Shown here: piece after piece, positions 23,150-34,529 of the stretch
Position numbering within the stretch: position 1 is the first letter of the stretch
How the letters are laid out: each line of letters begins with the position of its first letter
DNA from: Riptortus pedestris
Taxonomy: Eukaryota > Arthropoda > Insecta > Hemiptera > Alydidae
Direction: 5' to 3'
Assembly: GCA_019009955.1 (NCBI GenBank)
Contig: CM032233.1
Coordinates: forward strand, 99,299,501-99,363,500
DNA length: 64,000 nt
Notes under the pieces: generated by a model
The model's input: the letters and a program-made list of their open reading frames with translations, nothing else
Databases searched by the model: none
What the model was told of the DNA's origin: nothing
Translations under genes and position numbers: made by a program

Positions 23150-23826
23150 CTTATTCATACTGCCCTACATGTTTCGAGATTACATACCACCTCTTCAGGG
23201 GTTTAAGACTTTTCTTATTTTTGGCTTCATTAATTAAATTTACAGTTTTATGTCTAATTTCATTTTTTCCCCCTGTTTGAAATATAAACGTTCTCAAGCA
23301 TATATTATACGTCAGTTACTAAATTTACGTCGTCTTTATCAAGAATTGGTTTTAAAATATTAAATTTATCACTGAAAGTTTAAAAACGCATAAGCTCCTC
23401 CGGAATCTCCTTATTTGATAAAATACCCGGCCAATTTTCATTTGTTGAAAGTTCTTGGAGGGAGACTTTATTTTCCAAATACGAACTTCTTTTAATAATG
23501 TTTTCTTTTGATTTTTATGAAAAAAATTGTTATAATAAACGTTTATCCTGTTAGTATAAAAAGAGATAAATGTATCTAAAACTACTTTAATTTTGGAATC
23601 TTTTATAGGGTTAACGATCATTTCATTATTTCATAATTTAATTTTTTTAGACTATTATAACTTCTAGACATTTCTAGATCTACAATTATCAATGATTTTT
23701 AAAAATTTATTATAACCAACAATGTTTTTGTCAAATATATTAATATAAATATATGTTTCGTGGTTTACATACCACCTCTTCAGGGGTGGTAAACCACAAA
23801 ACATGTCGGGCAGTATGAATAAAGTT
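23150..23826 (-). mobile_element. Penelope-like fold-back with two hammerhead-like cores
   Basis: Seen: 'TTATTCATACTGCCC' at 23151-23165 recurs inverted as 'GGGCAGTATGAATAA' at about 23808-23822. On the minus strand the left copy reads CTGAAGAGGTGGTATG .. CTCGAAACATG .. GAATAA. The right side (23752-23785) repeats CTGAAGAGGTGGTATG .. CACGAAACAT and is followed by an inverted half at 23780-23822. The interior of about 560 bp is AT-rich with no reverse transcriptase that I can recognise. The core agrees with the hammerhead skeleton. I did not find a matching target duplication. Confidence 0.5.
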
Positions 23827-25351
23827 TACGCGAAAAAAAATATATTTTTTATTGGTGACCCTGGTCATGAAACTAGGAAGAGCACAAAAATATAACTGCG
23901 TCGCTAAAATTTTAAGTTCATAAGTACGAGGCTCCAGAAGCTAATGGAAAAGTATGTTTCCATTTTTTGTTTCTTAACGTAAACATGGATAGATAATAAA
24001 TTGCATGTTCGGATCACAAAAGAAACAAAGAATAGTTATCATAATTATTTACAAAATTATAAACAATGAAACAAATATAAGGAGAATAGGTCAAAAGGAG
24101 GTTAATGACCCAAAGCGACATTCATTGAAACACGTTACAATAGCGGAAGAGTTGGCGATAGGAACTGTATAATGGAGAACACTAACTTACCAAAATCATG
24201 AAGGGCAGTTGAATGGAACCAGTCAGAAGGCTGATAAAAGAAAAAGCCTCGGGTACGACTCTGACTAAATTTACCTACCGGTAAATGAGTGATTTATTAA
24301 ACCGACCAAATAGAATAATAATTAACCATTGGCGTGGTACAATGGATCAAAAAAAAATCTTACGAAAGCGTAGAAAATGTTGGGTAAGCAGGGGAGAGAA
24401 AGGGCGGGACTCTGGGTCTCTGGATATATAATATATGAAGCAGACGGGAGATCAATAGAACCGAGGGGGCAGGCCGAATATCTCTGGTGGCCTGTAGATT
24501 GCCAAGACTAGCCATCTACCGCGTCAACGTCGGGCAGATCGTTCACCCTGATTGCCTACAGAAAATAATTGTTCAAATGTTCTACCACTATTGTTGGGAT
24601 GAGCATTCTCAACAAGAGCGGCCCACAAAAGGTGGGAGCGAACAGTCACGATGCGCCAACACTTCTTCAGGAAAATTTTCATCGACCCTTTCCTGCTTTT
24701 ACAATGGGAATGACTGGTTATTTACAGTACCGAAATAAGCCGGTAAGAGCATTCTTGGTACGTACAAATATATTGCCCTCCCTGTATAAATTCTCACTCA
24801 CAACATTTGAGTGGAGCAAGACTGGAGGGTAAATTAAAGTTGGAGTCTGCATACTCATACTGACTAATAGTCTATCCTTAGTCAGCTTATGCAGGCTACA
24901 AGCTACCGTGGGATGGCTATCTAAATACTCTGCCTTTGAATGGAATTTTCTCCACTCATGCCTTTACTGGTGTGAATGGGATTTTCCTAATGACGCCTCT
25001 ATTTCTTCTTGGATGGTCTGATGCCGAAGGCAATGGGAATCCACTGCACGTCCTTGTGACCCTCTTGTTCCATTGTTCGGTCCCGTGAAAATTAGGTTTA
25101 CCTGTTCACGAGATCAATTAGCAGGTGTAGCTTTTAAATACCACACATCAATATATACTTAGGAAAAAGCATTATCAAATCGAACACAGGAAACAGCCAT
25201 AAAATTTCTCCCGTTATGTTAAGAAGGAACATAAATCGCTAACAGCAACATACTTGTAATTAAGAATAAATGTTTTGTACTTCTCCGAATAACTGAAATC
25301 GGACCAGGAATAGCAGGCGTTATTGTGTTATATAAGCTCAATTTATTTAAC
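23827..25351. other. Unique region with unassigned open frames
   Basis: Overlapping frames at 24487-24738 and 24569-24832 lie in a GC-richer patch (24380-24840) but match no family that I recognise. 'GAAGGCAATGGGAATCCACTG' near 25026 resembles a phrase common near the 3' ends of some non-LTR or SINE retroposons. That is weak evidence only. Confidence 0.35.
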
Positions 25352-25663
25352 AAAAGTCTGGAAACTAAGCAGATTTCCCACGTGAAGTTTTAGAATAGAG
25401 AAATTTCACGAGAGCCGAACAGTTACGGGCACTGCGGAACTAGCTTTTGGCGGAAACTCACGACTAGACCAGAAGTTAGCCAATCTCATCTCTTCCATTA
25501 TCCGCACACACCTTATAAAAATGCAAATATCTCGGTTAATATTCAAGATAGGGAATAAATGTATATAACAACACGATCTTCCTTTTTACATAAAACGATT
25601 AAATTCCGAGTTTGGTAGTAACGATCGAACAAAAATTGCGACAGCTAGAGCGTTAACAGACAA
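25352..25663 (+). repeat. X element, 5' half (split by Y2)
   Basis: It runs from AAGTCTGGAAACTAAGCAG to 'GACAGCTAGAGCGTTAACAG' and into (TA)n. The matching 3' half lies at 27609-27725, so the intervening Y2 copy sits in the microsatellite of this X element. An internal deletion joins 'AATGTATATAACA' to 'ACACGATCTTCC'. Confidence 0.8.
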
Positions 25664-25695
25664 ATATATATATATATATATATCTATATATATAT
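25664..25695. repeat. (TA)n, left remnant of the X array
   Basis: A TA array between the X 5' half and the start of Y2, with one CTATA interruption. Confidence 0.9.
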
Positions 25696-27559
25696 AAAAT
25701 TGTAACCTCTGTCTGTACATTGATTTTTTTCGCGAAATTTCACGATAACTTTTCGTTTCACATGTCATAGACACCATAACTGCATTTTGTTTCTTTGGTG
25801 TATGTTTGTTTGTTTGTTTGTTTGTTTGTTTGTTTGTTTGTTTGTTTGTTTGTTACCTTTTCACGCATAAACGGCTGAACCGAATTTTATGAAACTTGGT
25901 ATGTATATTACTACTAACCCAACTTAGACTTTAGGCTATATCAATATTCTCTGAGACGAACAGGAGTGGGGGTTATAAGGGAACCCTGAAATTAAAAATA
26001 GCGATATTTCGATTTCTATTGGTTTTTCGGCAAATATAAACATGACAAAAGTTGTTTATTTTGTTATTTAGAGTAACTTTTGTTATATACACTTTTGTCG
26101 TATACCTAAGTATAAAAGAGATATACGCAAAAACCTGTAACGAATGTGAACAATTTTATTTGAGACGAAAGACGCAACCGAAATGAATAAAACTCGGTAT
26201 GTGTATTAGCACTAACGCTTTTATTATAATAAGCCATACTAACATTTCTAGGGACGGGCAGGAGTGGGGGTTGTAAGGGAGGCCTGAATTTAAAATAGCA
26301 GTATTTCGTTTTCTATTCGTTTTTCGGCAAATATGAACCTAACGAAAGTTGTTTATTTTGTTATTTAGAGTAACTTTTGTGATATTCATTTTTGAATTTT
26401 AACGAAGTATAAACGAGATATATACTATAAACTAAAGCGGGAGTCAACTATTTTATTGGGCGCTAACGATTGAACTGAACTTAACAAAGCTCGGTATGTC
26501 AATTAGCATTAATTCTCCCATGATTATAAGCTATATTAAAATTTTTAGGCTCGAACGGGAGTGGGAGTTATAAGGGAGGCCTGAAGTAAAAATTCACGAT
26601 ATTTCATTTTCTATTTGTTTTTCAGCAAATGTGCACATAACAAAAGTTGTTTACTTTGTTATCTAGAGTAACTTTTGTGTGCATTCACTTTTGTCGTAAA
26701 ATGAAGTAAACACGGGATATACGCTAAACGGGAGTCAATAATTATATTAGTACTTATTTAAGGGGTTTTAATAAATGAATATTATGACAAATGATGTTAT
26801 GTTTTCGTCTTATATGATAGTTCAAAGTATGATTCGGATTAGTGAGGTTATAAATCTTCGTCATCCCCTCCTCATTTATTTATTTTTCCTAGAAAATAAC
26901 TTTGTTATTTATTTCCAATAGAAATATAAACTATAAGAGCATTTCCATTATTTAATTTCTATAATGTACCTTGAAGTTATTGAAACAAATATCTAATATA
27001 ATAACAATTAAACGTTAATGGTAATGTCATTATGACAAAAAACAATATGCGTTTAAACTCGATATGATATTTTCAGGGTACCACTATTATTTAATTTCAT
27101 CCGGTAGATAAATTATAAAATAATGTTTTGCATCAATAATATAAGGAGAAGAATGTTGAGAAGTCTCATGCGGGAGCGGAAGATGACGGGACCAGTTAAT
27201 TGAGTTAACTTATTTCCCGTCTGGCATTCCTGGAAGCGATTTCCAGTGAGATTCACTATTCAAATATAATCTTACGTGCAAAACTTTGCCTATACTATGT
27301 GAGCTCAGATTGGCTTTTGAAAGGAAATATGTTCATTATAGATGATATTTAATTGTAATAAATGCTACCCATGATTATGGTTTGAACAGTGAAGTCTTAC
27401 ATAAAAAATTAATTTTAGTATTAAAAAATGCCAACAACGGGTATAAACCCTTAAAACTGGGATGGGTAAATGTCAAAATAATTTGCAAAGCCTTGCCAAA
27501 AAAATACCACACCATTCAGCCTCAAATGAATTCCCGGGCGAAGCCGGGTATCTGAGCTA

Positions 27560-27562
<3 letters not shown>
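25696..27562 (+). mobile_element. Y element (Helitron-type), copy Y2, longest
   Basis: It starts AAAATTGTAACCTCTGTCTG and ends with the hairpin CCCGGGCGAAGCCGGG plus TATCTGAGCTAG. CTAG fits the Helitron CTRR end. It contains a (GTTT)n tract at about 25806-25853, 'CTGAACCGAATTTTATGAAA', three internal units of about 330 bp marked by 'GGGAGGCCTGAA' and the AACTTTTGT dyad, and a unique AT-rich part (26750-27400). No helicase is coded. It is inserted in the (TA)n of an X element. Confidence 0.8.

Positions 27563-27608
<46 letters not shown>
27563..27608. repeat. (TA)n, right remnant of the X array
   Basis: A TA array between the CTAG end of Y2 and the X 3' half. Confidence 0.95.
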
Positions 27609-27613
<5 letters not shown>

Positions 27614-27725
27614 GAACGGACCTCATCTCCTGGGTAGGATCGATGGACATTTGAAGAAAATTTTTGAAAATTGCGTCATGAGTACGACCTCAATAGCTGA
27701 TTTCCTTTAAGGGAAATCTGCTAAA
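27609..27725 (+). repeat. X element, 3' half (split by Y2)
   Basis: 'TTTTGAACGGACCTCATCTCC', then 'GATCGATGGACATTTGAAG', and the terminal hairpin with CTGCTAAAA. It is continuous with 25352-25663 if Y2 is removed. Confidence 0.85.
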
Positions 27726-28070
27726 ATTCGTTAACAACGTAATATTCCACAATATATCTCCCACCATTTTATTCCATGATTTAACTGCTAGCCCTGTTTC
27801 AAAAGGCTTCAGATGATGCAAGAATTAAAGGATATAATTGGGCTCAGTTTGGAGCCAAGGCGTCCCACTGTGACAAGAAAAGAGTGTTCACCTATAGACA
27901 ATCCGCCCCCATTAGTCATAGTTTCATAAATTGACCATAAGTAAATATATGATAATGTGAGATACCAGCGTGTCATTCACCACACGCGGAAATTTGCTTA
28001 GTTCATTGAGCACCCGAGTGCCGGATCTTTTAATTGATAATGCACACGGGAATCCCTTATTATTTAATAA
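27726..28070. other. Short segment with degraded X traces
   Basis: Mostly unrecognised. 'CACACGCGGAAATTTGCTTAG..GAGTGCCGGAT' near 27980-28026 resembles a decayed X end in minus orientation. Confidence 0.4.
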
Positions 28071-29030
28071 AAGTCTGTCACTAATCTACTGCTTAAATTA
28101 AGCAGACTACCCACAGGGTAAGACACACTACTGATCTAATCCCATCGTATATTTCTCATTTCAAAATAAAAAAAAGTCACTGGTAGCACAACTGCACCGT
28201 CAATATTAAGTGAATAAATACAAACAATAATAAGAAACCTCCCGAAGGGAAGCGCCTTAAAAGTAAACACAGATCTGCCAACCTCTTACCGAAAAGAAAA
28301 ACAATTACTGAAATATATCAGAATATAACATATTAATTTTATTGAAAACTATTTACTATATCTAGTACTGTAATTTATAACGAATCAGAATAATTTTTAT
28401 CTCGATCAATCAAATTTTAGTAGTCCAAGAACTTAAGAAGGGGGGTGGGGATTCACCAGAACATATTTGTATGTATCTAGTATAATAAAGGTAGCTTGAA
28501 AACAATATCAGGTATTTAAGATTCGAATAATGTGGTTTATTACATAACAGAGTATTGTTTATGTAACATGAGTAGAAGTGGGAGTTTGATAAAGGCTGAA
28601 AACTGAAAAATGCGAATATCTCGATTAATATTCAAGATAGAGAATAAATGTATATAACATTATTTATAGTACATGTAATTTACATGAGGATTGGTTCTAT
28701 ACCTATATAAATTTTCGGTCCGAACTATTGTAACGGAGATATTTCGAATTTCCGAAAATCTCCCCTCTAAACCCCCCCCCTCCCACTTGTCCGATTTCAG
28801 CCATTAACAAATTTGAACTTTCTTTTTACATAAAACGATTAAATATCAATTTTGGTAAAAATTAAACTAATATTGCGACAGCTAGAGCGTTAACAGACAA
28901 ATATATAAAACTTTGCATGCACCTCATTTTCGTCATCCCTTGAGTAGGGTCGATGGACGTTTCACGAAATTTTTGCTTCATGAATACGACCTCAATAGCT
29001 GATTTCTCTCAGGGGAACTCTGCTAAAAAA
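28071..29030 (+). repeat. X element, long subtype, first of a tandem pair
   Basis: It starts AAGTCTGTCACTAATCTACTG and carries the long 5' module ('CAATTACTGAAATATATCAG', 'CCAAGAACTTAAGAAGGGGG'). The array is reduced to ATATATAA. It ends with 'GGGGAACTCTGCTAAAAAA', which runs directly into the next copy. Confidence 0.85.
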
Positions 29031-29474
29031 AGTCCGTCACGCAGGGGCTGCGTAAACTAAGCAGATTTCCCTCGTGAAGTCTTACAATAAAGAAATTTCA
29101 GAATAGAGAGTCAAACAGTTACGGGAACGGCCCGAACTAGCTCTTGACGGAAACTCACGACTAGACCCGAAGTAAGTCGATCTCATCTCAGAAGCTGAAA
29201 ACGGAAAAATGCAAATATCTCGGTTAATATTCAAGATAGAGAATAAATGTATATAACAATATTTATAGTAAATTTAATTTGCAATAAGATTGGTTCTATA
29301 CAATTTTTCGATCCAATGCATAATAACGGAGATATTTAGAATTTTTGAAAATCCCCCCTCCCACTGGTCCGATTTCAGCCGTTAACGAACTTGATCTTCC
29401 TTTTTACATACAACGATTAAATACTGAGTTTGGTGATGATTAAACAAAAATTGCGACCGCTAGAGTGTTAACAG

Positions 29475-29540
<66 letters not shown>

Positions 29541-29665
29541 TTAAACGGACCTTATTTTCGTCATCTCCTGGGTAGGACCGATGTACATTTGAGGAAATTT
29601 TTCGAAAATCGCGTCATGAGTACGACCTCAATAGCTGATTTCTCTCAAGGGAAATCTGCTAAAAA
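29031..29665 (+). repeat. X element, complete, second of a tandem pair
   Basis: It begins AGTCCGTCACGCAGGGGCTG immediately after the CTAAAAAA end of the previous copy. The 5' module is the short 'CTAGCTCTTGACGGAAACTC' type. (TA)n lies at 29480-29537 and the full hairpin end at about 29632-29664. Because the two 5' modules differ, the pair is not a simple recent duplication. Confidence 0.9.
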
Positions 29666-29699
29666 ATCTGATTAGTAGAATTGGGCGGTCAATAAAATC

Positions 29700-30145
29700 T
29701 TAATTCAAGGCGTCACCACGCAACGTATTTTCATGGTTCTCATCTAGTGAAATCTTTTGAAAACAAGATCACACATGAAGACAACCCATTCGGTTTACTG
29801 AATGGGGAAAAATTAGAAATTGCAATAATCTCGGCTAATATTCAAGAAACAGAAAAAGTGTATTTAGCAACATTCATAAGAAATTAAATTTACAACAACA
29901 TTGGTTATATGAAAGTTTTAGAACTCAAAGGAACTGAGATATATTAAAGACTCGATTCCCCCATCCTACCCCGGTCCGATTTTAGACGTTAGCGAACTTG
30001 ATCTTTAATTTTACACGAAACTCTTATAAATCGAGTTTGGTAACGATCATACAATTACTAGAGCGGTAACAGAATATAAATACAATTTTGAACGGATCTC
30101 ATATCCGATATCTGCTAGGTAGGATCGATGGTCATTTGAAGAATA
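29700..30145 (+). repeat. X element, degenerate
   Basis: Diverged interior ('CGCAACGTATTTTCATGG', 'GGTCCGATTTTAGACGTTAGC') up to 'GGTAGGATCGATGGTCATTTG'. The hairpin end and the 5' end are missing. Confidence 0.65.
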
Positions 30146-30147
30146 TA

Positions 30148-30794
30148 AAGTCCATCACGCAGGGGCTGCGTAAACTGAGCAGATTTCCCATGTGAAGTTT
30201 TACAATAGAGAAATCTGCATACTGGTAACACAACACCACCGTGATTAAATACAAACGGTAATGAGAAATCTTTCAGATAATTAAAATAAATTCCCAAATG
30301 AAACGGCTTCTGAATTGTAAGAATAATTTATATTTTAATAACTCAAATTTTAGTAGTCCAAGAACTAAAGAAGGGGGGTGGCGGATGAACAGAACGTATT
30401 TGCATAAATCTCACAAAGTAACGAAGGTAAGGTAAGGTTAGAAACGACAGGTAAGGTTTGAAGAAGCTTCCACCTGAGCCGAGCAATGACGGAAATGGCC
30501 GACCTAGATCCGACCACAGGCTTCATAAAAATGCAAATATCTCGGTTAATATTCAAGATAGAGAATAAATGTATATAACAATATTTATAGTAAATTTAAT
30601 TTGCAATAAGATTGACGCTATACACTTTTTCGATACGATGCATAATAACGGAGCTTTTTGATTTTTCGAAAATCCCCCTCCCTCTGGTCCGATTTCCGCC
30701 GTTAACGAACTTGATCTGTCTTTTTACATAAAACGGTTAAATATCGAGTTTCGTAACGATCAAACAAAAATTGCGACCGCTAGAGCGTTAACAG

Positions 30795-30859
<65 letters not shown>

Positions 30860-30971
30860 CGAACGGACCTCATTTTCGTTATCTCCTGGGTAGGATCGAT
30901 GGACATTTGAAGAAATTTTTCAAATAGTACGACCTCAATAGCTGATTTATCCTAAGGGAAATCTGTTAAAA
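30148..30971 (+). repeat. X element, complete, 'GGTAACACAAC' subtype
   Basis: It starts AGTCCATCACGCAGGGGCTG, with module 'GGTAACACAACACCACCGTG' and 'GTAGTCCAAGAACTAAAG'. (TA)n lies at 30799-30855, and the hairpin end is 'CAATAGCTGATTTATCC..AAATCTGTTAAAA'. Open frames at 30115-30556 on the minus strand are X sequence. Confidence 0.9.
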
Positions 30972-31325
30972 TGTCGAATATCGCTCCACGAGTGCTAAAA
31001 CTAAAGAGTCACTTAATGTTGGAGAGCGGAAAAAACGAGAGCAAGAAAGAGATTTAGTTGGACTGTAGCTATAAATAGGGTAGATTAATTCTCGGAACCC
31101 TTAGTCTGACTCATTGCAACTTAGCGAAGGTTAAGCAGGTCAGCGAAGGGCCCTACCGAAACATTCCACATACACTGTTCCCTCCATAATCCTGCCTAAT
31201 TCAAATAATGACTAAGATATGTATCGCTTTATACTTCAATGAAACGCTGCACATCGAGAGGTTAAAAAAAATAAAGATATACCAATATCAAAACAAATAT
31301 AATATCAATATGTTTTACAAATTTA
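30972..31325. other. No gene recognised
   Basis: A short unique stretch between X copies with no coding or repeat signal that I can support. Confidence 0.45.
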
Positions 31326-31427
31326 ATTTTAGCAAATTTCCCCTGAGGGAAATCAGCAATTGATGTCCGTCATCCGTATCTAGAACATAAAAGAAACGAG
31401 ATCCGTAGAAATTTATATATATATATA

Positions 31428-31472
<45 letters not shown>

Positions 31473-31876
31473 GCTACGTTTATTTAATCCCAGACGTGTT
31501 TGGAGGGTCAAAACGTAAGGGGTCATTTTTTACAATTTAGTAAATGTTGTGTTAGCAAGAGGGGAATCTCTCTTGACGTGATTTTCAAAAAAGCACCTCA
31601 AATGTCCATCAAACGATCTACCCAGGAGATGACGAAAATTAGGTTCGTTCAAAATTATATATATATGTCTGTACATGCTCTAGCAGTCGCAATTTTGCTT
31701 TGTTCGTTTCCAAACTCCATATTTAAACGTTTTATGTCAAAATAAAGATCAAGTTCCTTAATGGCAGAAAAAAGCAGGGGGGGGGGAGGACAGAAGGTAG
31801 AATTTCGAAAATTTGAAATACCTCAAAAAACGTTCGAAAAATTGTACATAACCAGTCTTATTGGAAATTAAATTAC
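31326..31876 (-). repeat. X element, hairpin-side part (split by a MITE-like insertion)
   Basis: It starts TTTTAGCAAATTTCCCCTGAGG. It has a first microsatellite (TA)n/(CA)n at 31417-31470, an extra segment, a second 'CAGGAGATGACGAAAATTAGG' block, a short TA stretch and a G run near 31778-31787. It breaks at 'GGAAATTAAATTAC' and resumes at about 32486. Confidence 0.75.
31417..31470. repeat. (TA)n-(CA)n microsatellite
   Basis: TA repeats pass into (CA)n inside an X copy. This is one of several copies where the array type at the same X position is not TA. Confidence 0.9.
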
Positions 31877-32485
31877 TTTTTTCTGTAATCGTTGAATAAT
31901 GGTAACATTACTAAACTGAAATGAGTGAAGAAAGTGAAACATTTTGCAATAGAGTGACGAAAGTAATCACTTTCTTCACTTGTGAAGAAAGTGAATTGCC
32001 TTCTTAATTAGTAATAAGTATAAATTCAAAAATAATTTGAAGTTGGAAATTAAATGCTTTTAAATGTTTCTTAACATTGTAAGAATTTATTTTAACAAAA
32101 TAAATTGAAATGTGAATGAATTATTGGTGGAAATAATCAATATATTTTAAAATTTAAATATAATAATAATTACCTTCCTTGTTTATAACCTGCACTACTT
32201 CACAATCATCACTAGTTGTTTTATAACTATGCTTATAACCTTTCACAACCATGCTTATAACCTACCAACAACATACCATAATCTTCACAACATCCTAATT
32301 TTGTTCATATTCTGGTTAGATCTGATCATGTATTACACGATTACAGAAAAAATTTAATATTACACTCGTGGCGAAAGTAGAATTTACAACTATCGTGAAA
32401 TTACAATACTCGCTTCGCTCGTGTGGGTAAACGTTTCACTCGAGTTGTAAAATGATCTACTTTCGTCACTAGTATAATAAATAAC
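31877..32485. mobile_element. MITE-like insertion inside an X element
   Basis: About 609 bp interrupts X exactly between 'AATTAC' and 'TAATAAAGGTTGTTATATAC', which are adjacent in other copies. Inside are inverted pairs: GTGAAGAAAGTGA near 31924-31937 with TCACTTTCTTCAC near 31968-31981, and GGCGAAAGTAGAATTTACAA (about 32371) with TTGTAAAATGATCTACTTTCGTC (about 32444-32466). The phrase TTTTTTCTGTAATCG occurs at the left edge and 'TTACAGAAAAAA' inverted near 32341. There is no coding region. The superfamily is unknown. The duplication may be AATTAC/AATAAC. Confidence 0.6.
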
Positions 32486-33092
32486 TAATAAAGGTTGTTA
32501 TATACACATTTTCCCTATCATGTATATTAACGGAGATATTTGAATTTGTTTTAGTTTTATGCCTTCAGTGAGTCCCCACTCCTACTCATGTCATATTATA
32601 TATCAACAATAAGCTGTCATATAAAGAACCCATTCTAATCTCATATAACAAATATTGTTTTCATGTTACCTTTATTATGAGAGATACGTGCAAATCCGGT
32701 GTGTGGCGTCGTCATCAAATACGATTTTATGCTTTTTTGACATATACTATACTCGATAACATTTCCAGTCACACACTAAAGATCATATTTGTTATTGGCT
32801 GTTATTGGACATGGATTAGTGGGGGTTTAGAGGGAGGGATTCGAAAATTCATAATAAATAGGTTATTAAGAATTGAATAGTAAAATATAGAACCAATCTT
32901 GTTAAGCTTTCTTTGCTCCACAATTGATCCATTATTTCGTAATTCAAATACTAATCGAGTTATTCGTACTTCCTTGTTTTCACCTCAGTAACCTAGAAAT
33001 TGATAATAGGTGGTGAGTTGAGGTCATAACTATACTATACCAGCACGTGGGAAACCTGCTTAGTTAACGCAGCCCCTGCGTGAAGGACTTAT
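32486..33092 (-). repeat. X element, remaining 5'-side part
   Basis: It resumes with 'TAATAAAGGTTGTTATATACAC' and 'GGAGATATTTGAATTT', passes through a partly unique insert (about 32900-33040) and ends with 'CGCAGCCCCTGCGTGAAGGAC'. Confidence 0.7.
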
Positions 33093-33654
33093 TTATTTCA
33101 TAGAACACAAACGGACCAGGAATAGGGAAGAAGGTGTTAAGAGTTGGAGAAAGTCGAACATTTGAATTATCTCCATTTGGAATTTCTACCAGTTGGATCA
33201 AAAATTTTACACAATATACCTAGAACTACGGAATAACAAAATTGATTATTTCCCACCTCCCTCCCTCTCCTTAATATCCTATTAGAATAAATAGAAACAA
33301 CTCAAGGCCCAACATACTAGCTCGCAAACACGACCGTATTCCTTCTCCAGGGACGATAGGCAAGTCGAGACGCTCACCTCCATTTTAATAATAATACTAA
33401 TCATTAAGTTAATTACTACTATTAACCTTACCTTTATGTTAAAATGAGTCGTTACATAAACGGAAGGGATCAGTCACGAATAAGATTTTCTATTTCTTTT
33501 ATCCAACCATTTAGAAGTAGAAAAGGGTTGAGATGATAAATCTCAATTTTATCATCGGTGCTAAGACTGCATTGGTGAATCTATTGCGAGAGTACCCGAG
33601 ATGGAAGGTTTGTTCTCCTAACATTAAATAAAGTCAAGGTTTCCAGCAGATAAA
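33093..33654. other. Weak X traces, no gene recognised
   Basis: 'GGACCAGGAATAGGGAAGAAGG' near 33115 and 'GAACATTTGAATTATCTCC' suggest a decayed X interior. The rest is unrecognised. Confidence 0.4.
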
Positions 33655-34085
33655 ATATACATACAGGTGAATAAATACAAACGGTAATGAGAAATCTTTC
33701 AGTCAATTTACAATACAAGTTAATAATCTCTACAACGGGAAGCGGCTGAAATGTAAACAAACAGGCCAGCCATCCTCGTTGTGCTGAATAGATAGACCGG
33801 AAAGACAAACAATTAACGAAATATATCTGAATATAACATATTAATTTTATTGAAAACAATTTACTAAAGCTAGTGGTGTAATTTGTAATGAATCAGAATC
33901 AGTTTTATCTCAATCACTTAAATTTTAGTAATCCAAAAAAAGGGGGCTCAACAGAACGTATTTGCATATATCTCACAAAATAAAACCTCAATGAAAACAA
34001 TATTTGGTATTTGTAATGAAGTGGTTCATGATAACAGCTTATTATTAATATGACACTAGTAGGAGTGGTGGTTTACTGTAATACA
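33655..34085 (+). repeat. X element fragment, mixed modules
   Basis: It contains 'AACGGTAATGAGAAATCTTTC', then the long-subtype block 'ATATATCTGAATATAACATA', then 'GAACGTATTTGCATATATCTC' and 'TAGGAGTGGTGGTTTACTG'. Both ends are missing. The order shows that 5' modules from different subtypes have been joined. Confidence 0.65.
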
Positions 34086-34193
34086 GAAAAGAAATATATG
34101 CCGTTATATAAAACTGAAACTCACTAGACATGTTCTAAAGCTACTGGGAGTCAATGCTGTTCACCGCGTAAAGCTGCAATGACTAGGCAATAG

Positions 34194-34454
34194 TCCAAAA
34201 AAGAAGTTTATCCTGAGCCCTTAACAAAAGGTCAAGGCTATGAATATGGACCTGTTTGGAAAAACGATTTGGAAACGAAGCAGCTACTGGAAAGAAAAAA
34301 CTTAGTTAAAGAAATTATATCCAAAGTGAGAGAAAAGGGCTTGAGGAGTGGTCAGATACCTGTGAAGATATCCTGGCCTCAGAGTGTTTCCACCAGGAAA
34401 AGAGGCAAAGCTTATCTCTGGGCAAGGATCACTTCAATAAAGGAGAAATAATTA
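34194..34454 (+). CDS. Unidentified Lys-rich open frame, probable retroelement relic
   Basis: An 86-codon frame runs from after a TAG at 34191 to TAA at 34452 without an ATG in the first half. The peptide is charged, with a likely helix ('ETKQLLERKNLVKEIISKVR') and a basic end ('STRKRGKAYLWARITSIKEK'). It contains 'GYEYGPVWKN' and 'PVKISWPQ'. It differs in composition from random AT-rich frames, which are usually rich in Ile, Phe and Tyr. I do not recognise the family. It lies 80-100 bp upstream of a non-LTR reverse-transcriptase relic on the same strand, so it could be an exon relic or part of a mobile element. Confidence 0.3.
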
Positions 34455-34529
34455 AAGTTATTGGCTATAAGCCATTACTTTTTGAGAGGGGTGTTATTGG
34501 TAAAGAGGAACTCCATTTAATTATTTCAT

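Noticed and set aside
24487..24832. Two overlapping frames in a GC-richer patch
   Set aside because: No motif, no ATG in good context and no splice evidence. Kept only as an unassigned region.
31417..31470. (CA)n tract as a Z-DNA regulatory site
   Set aside because: It is simply the microsatellite slot of an X copy. No gene nearby supports a regulatory role.
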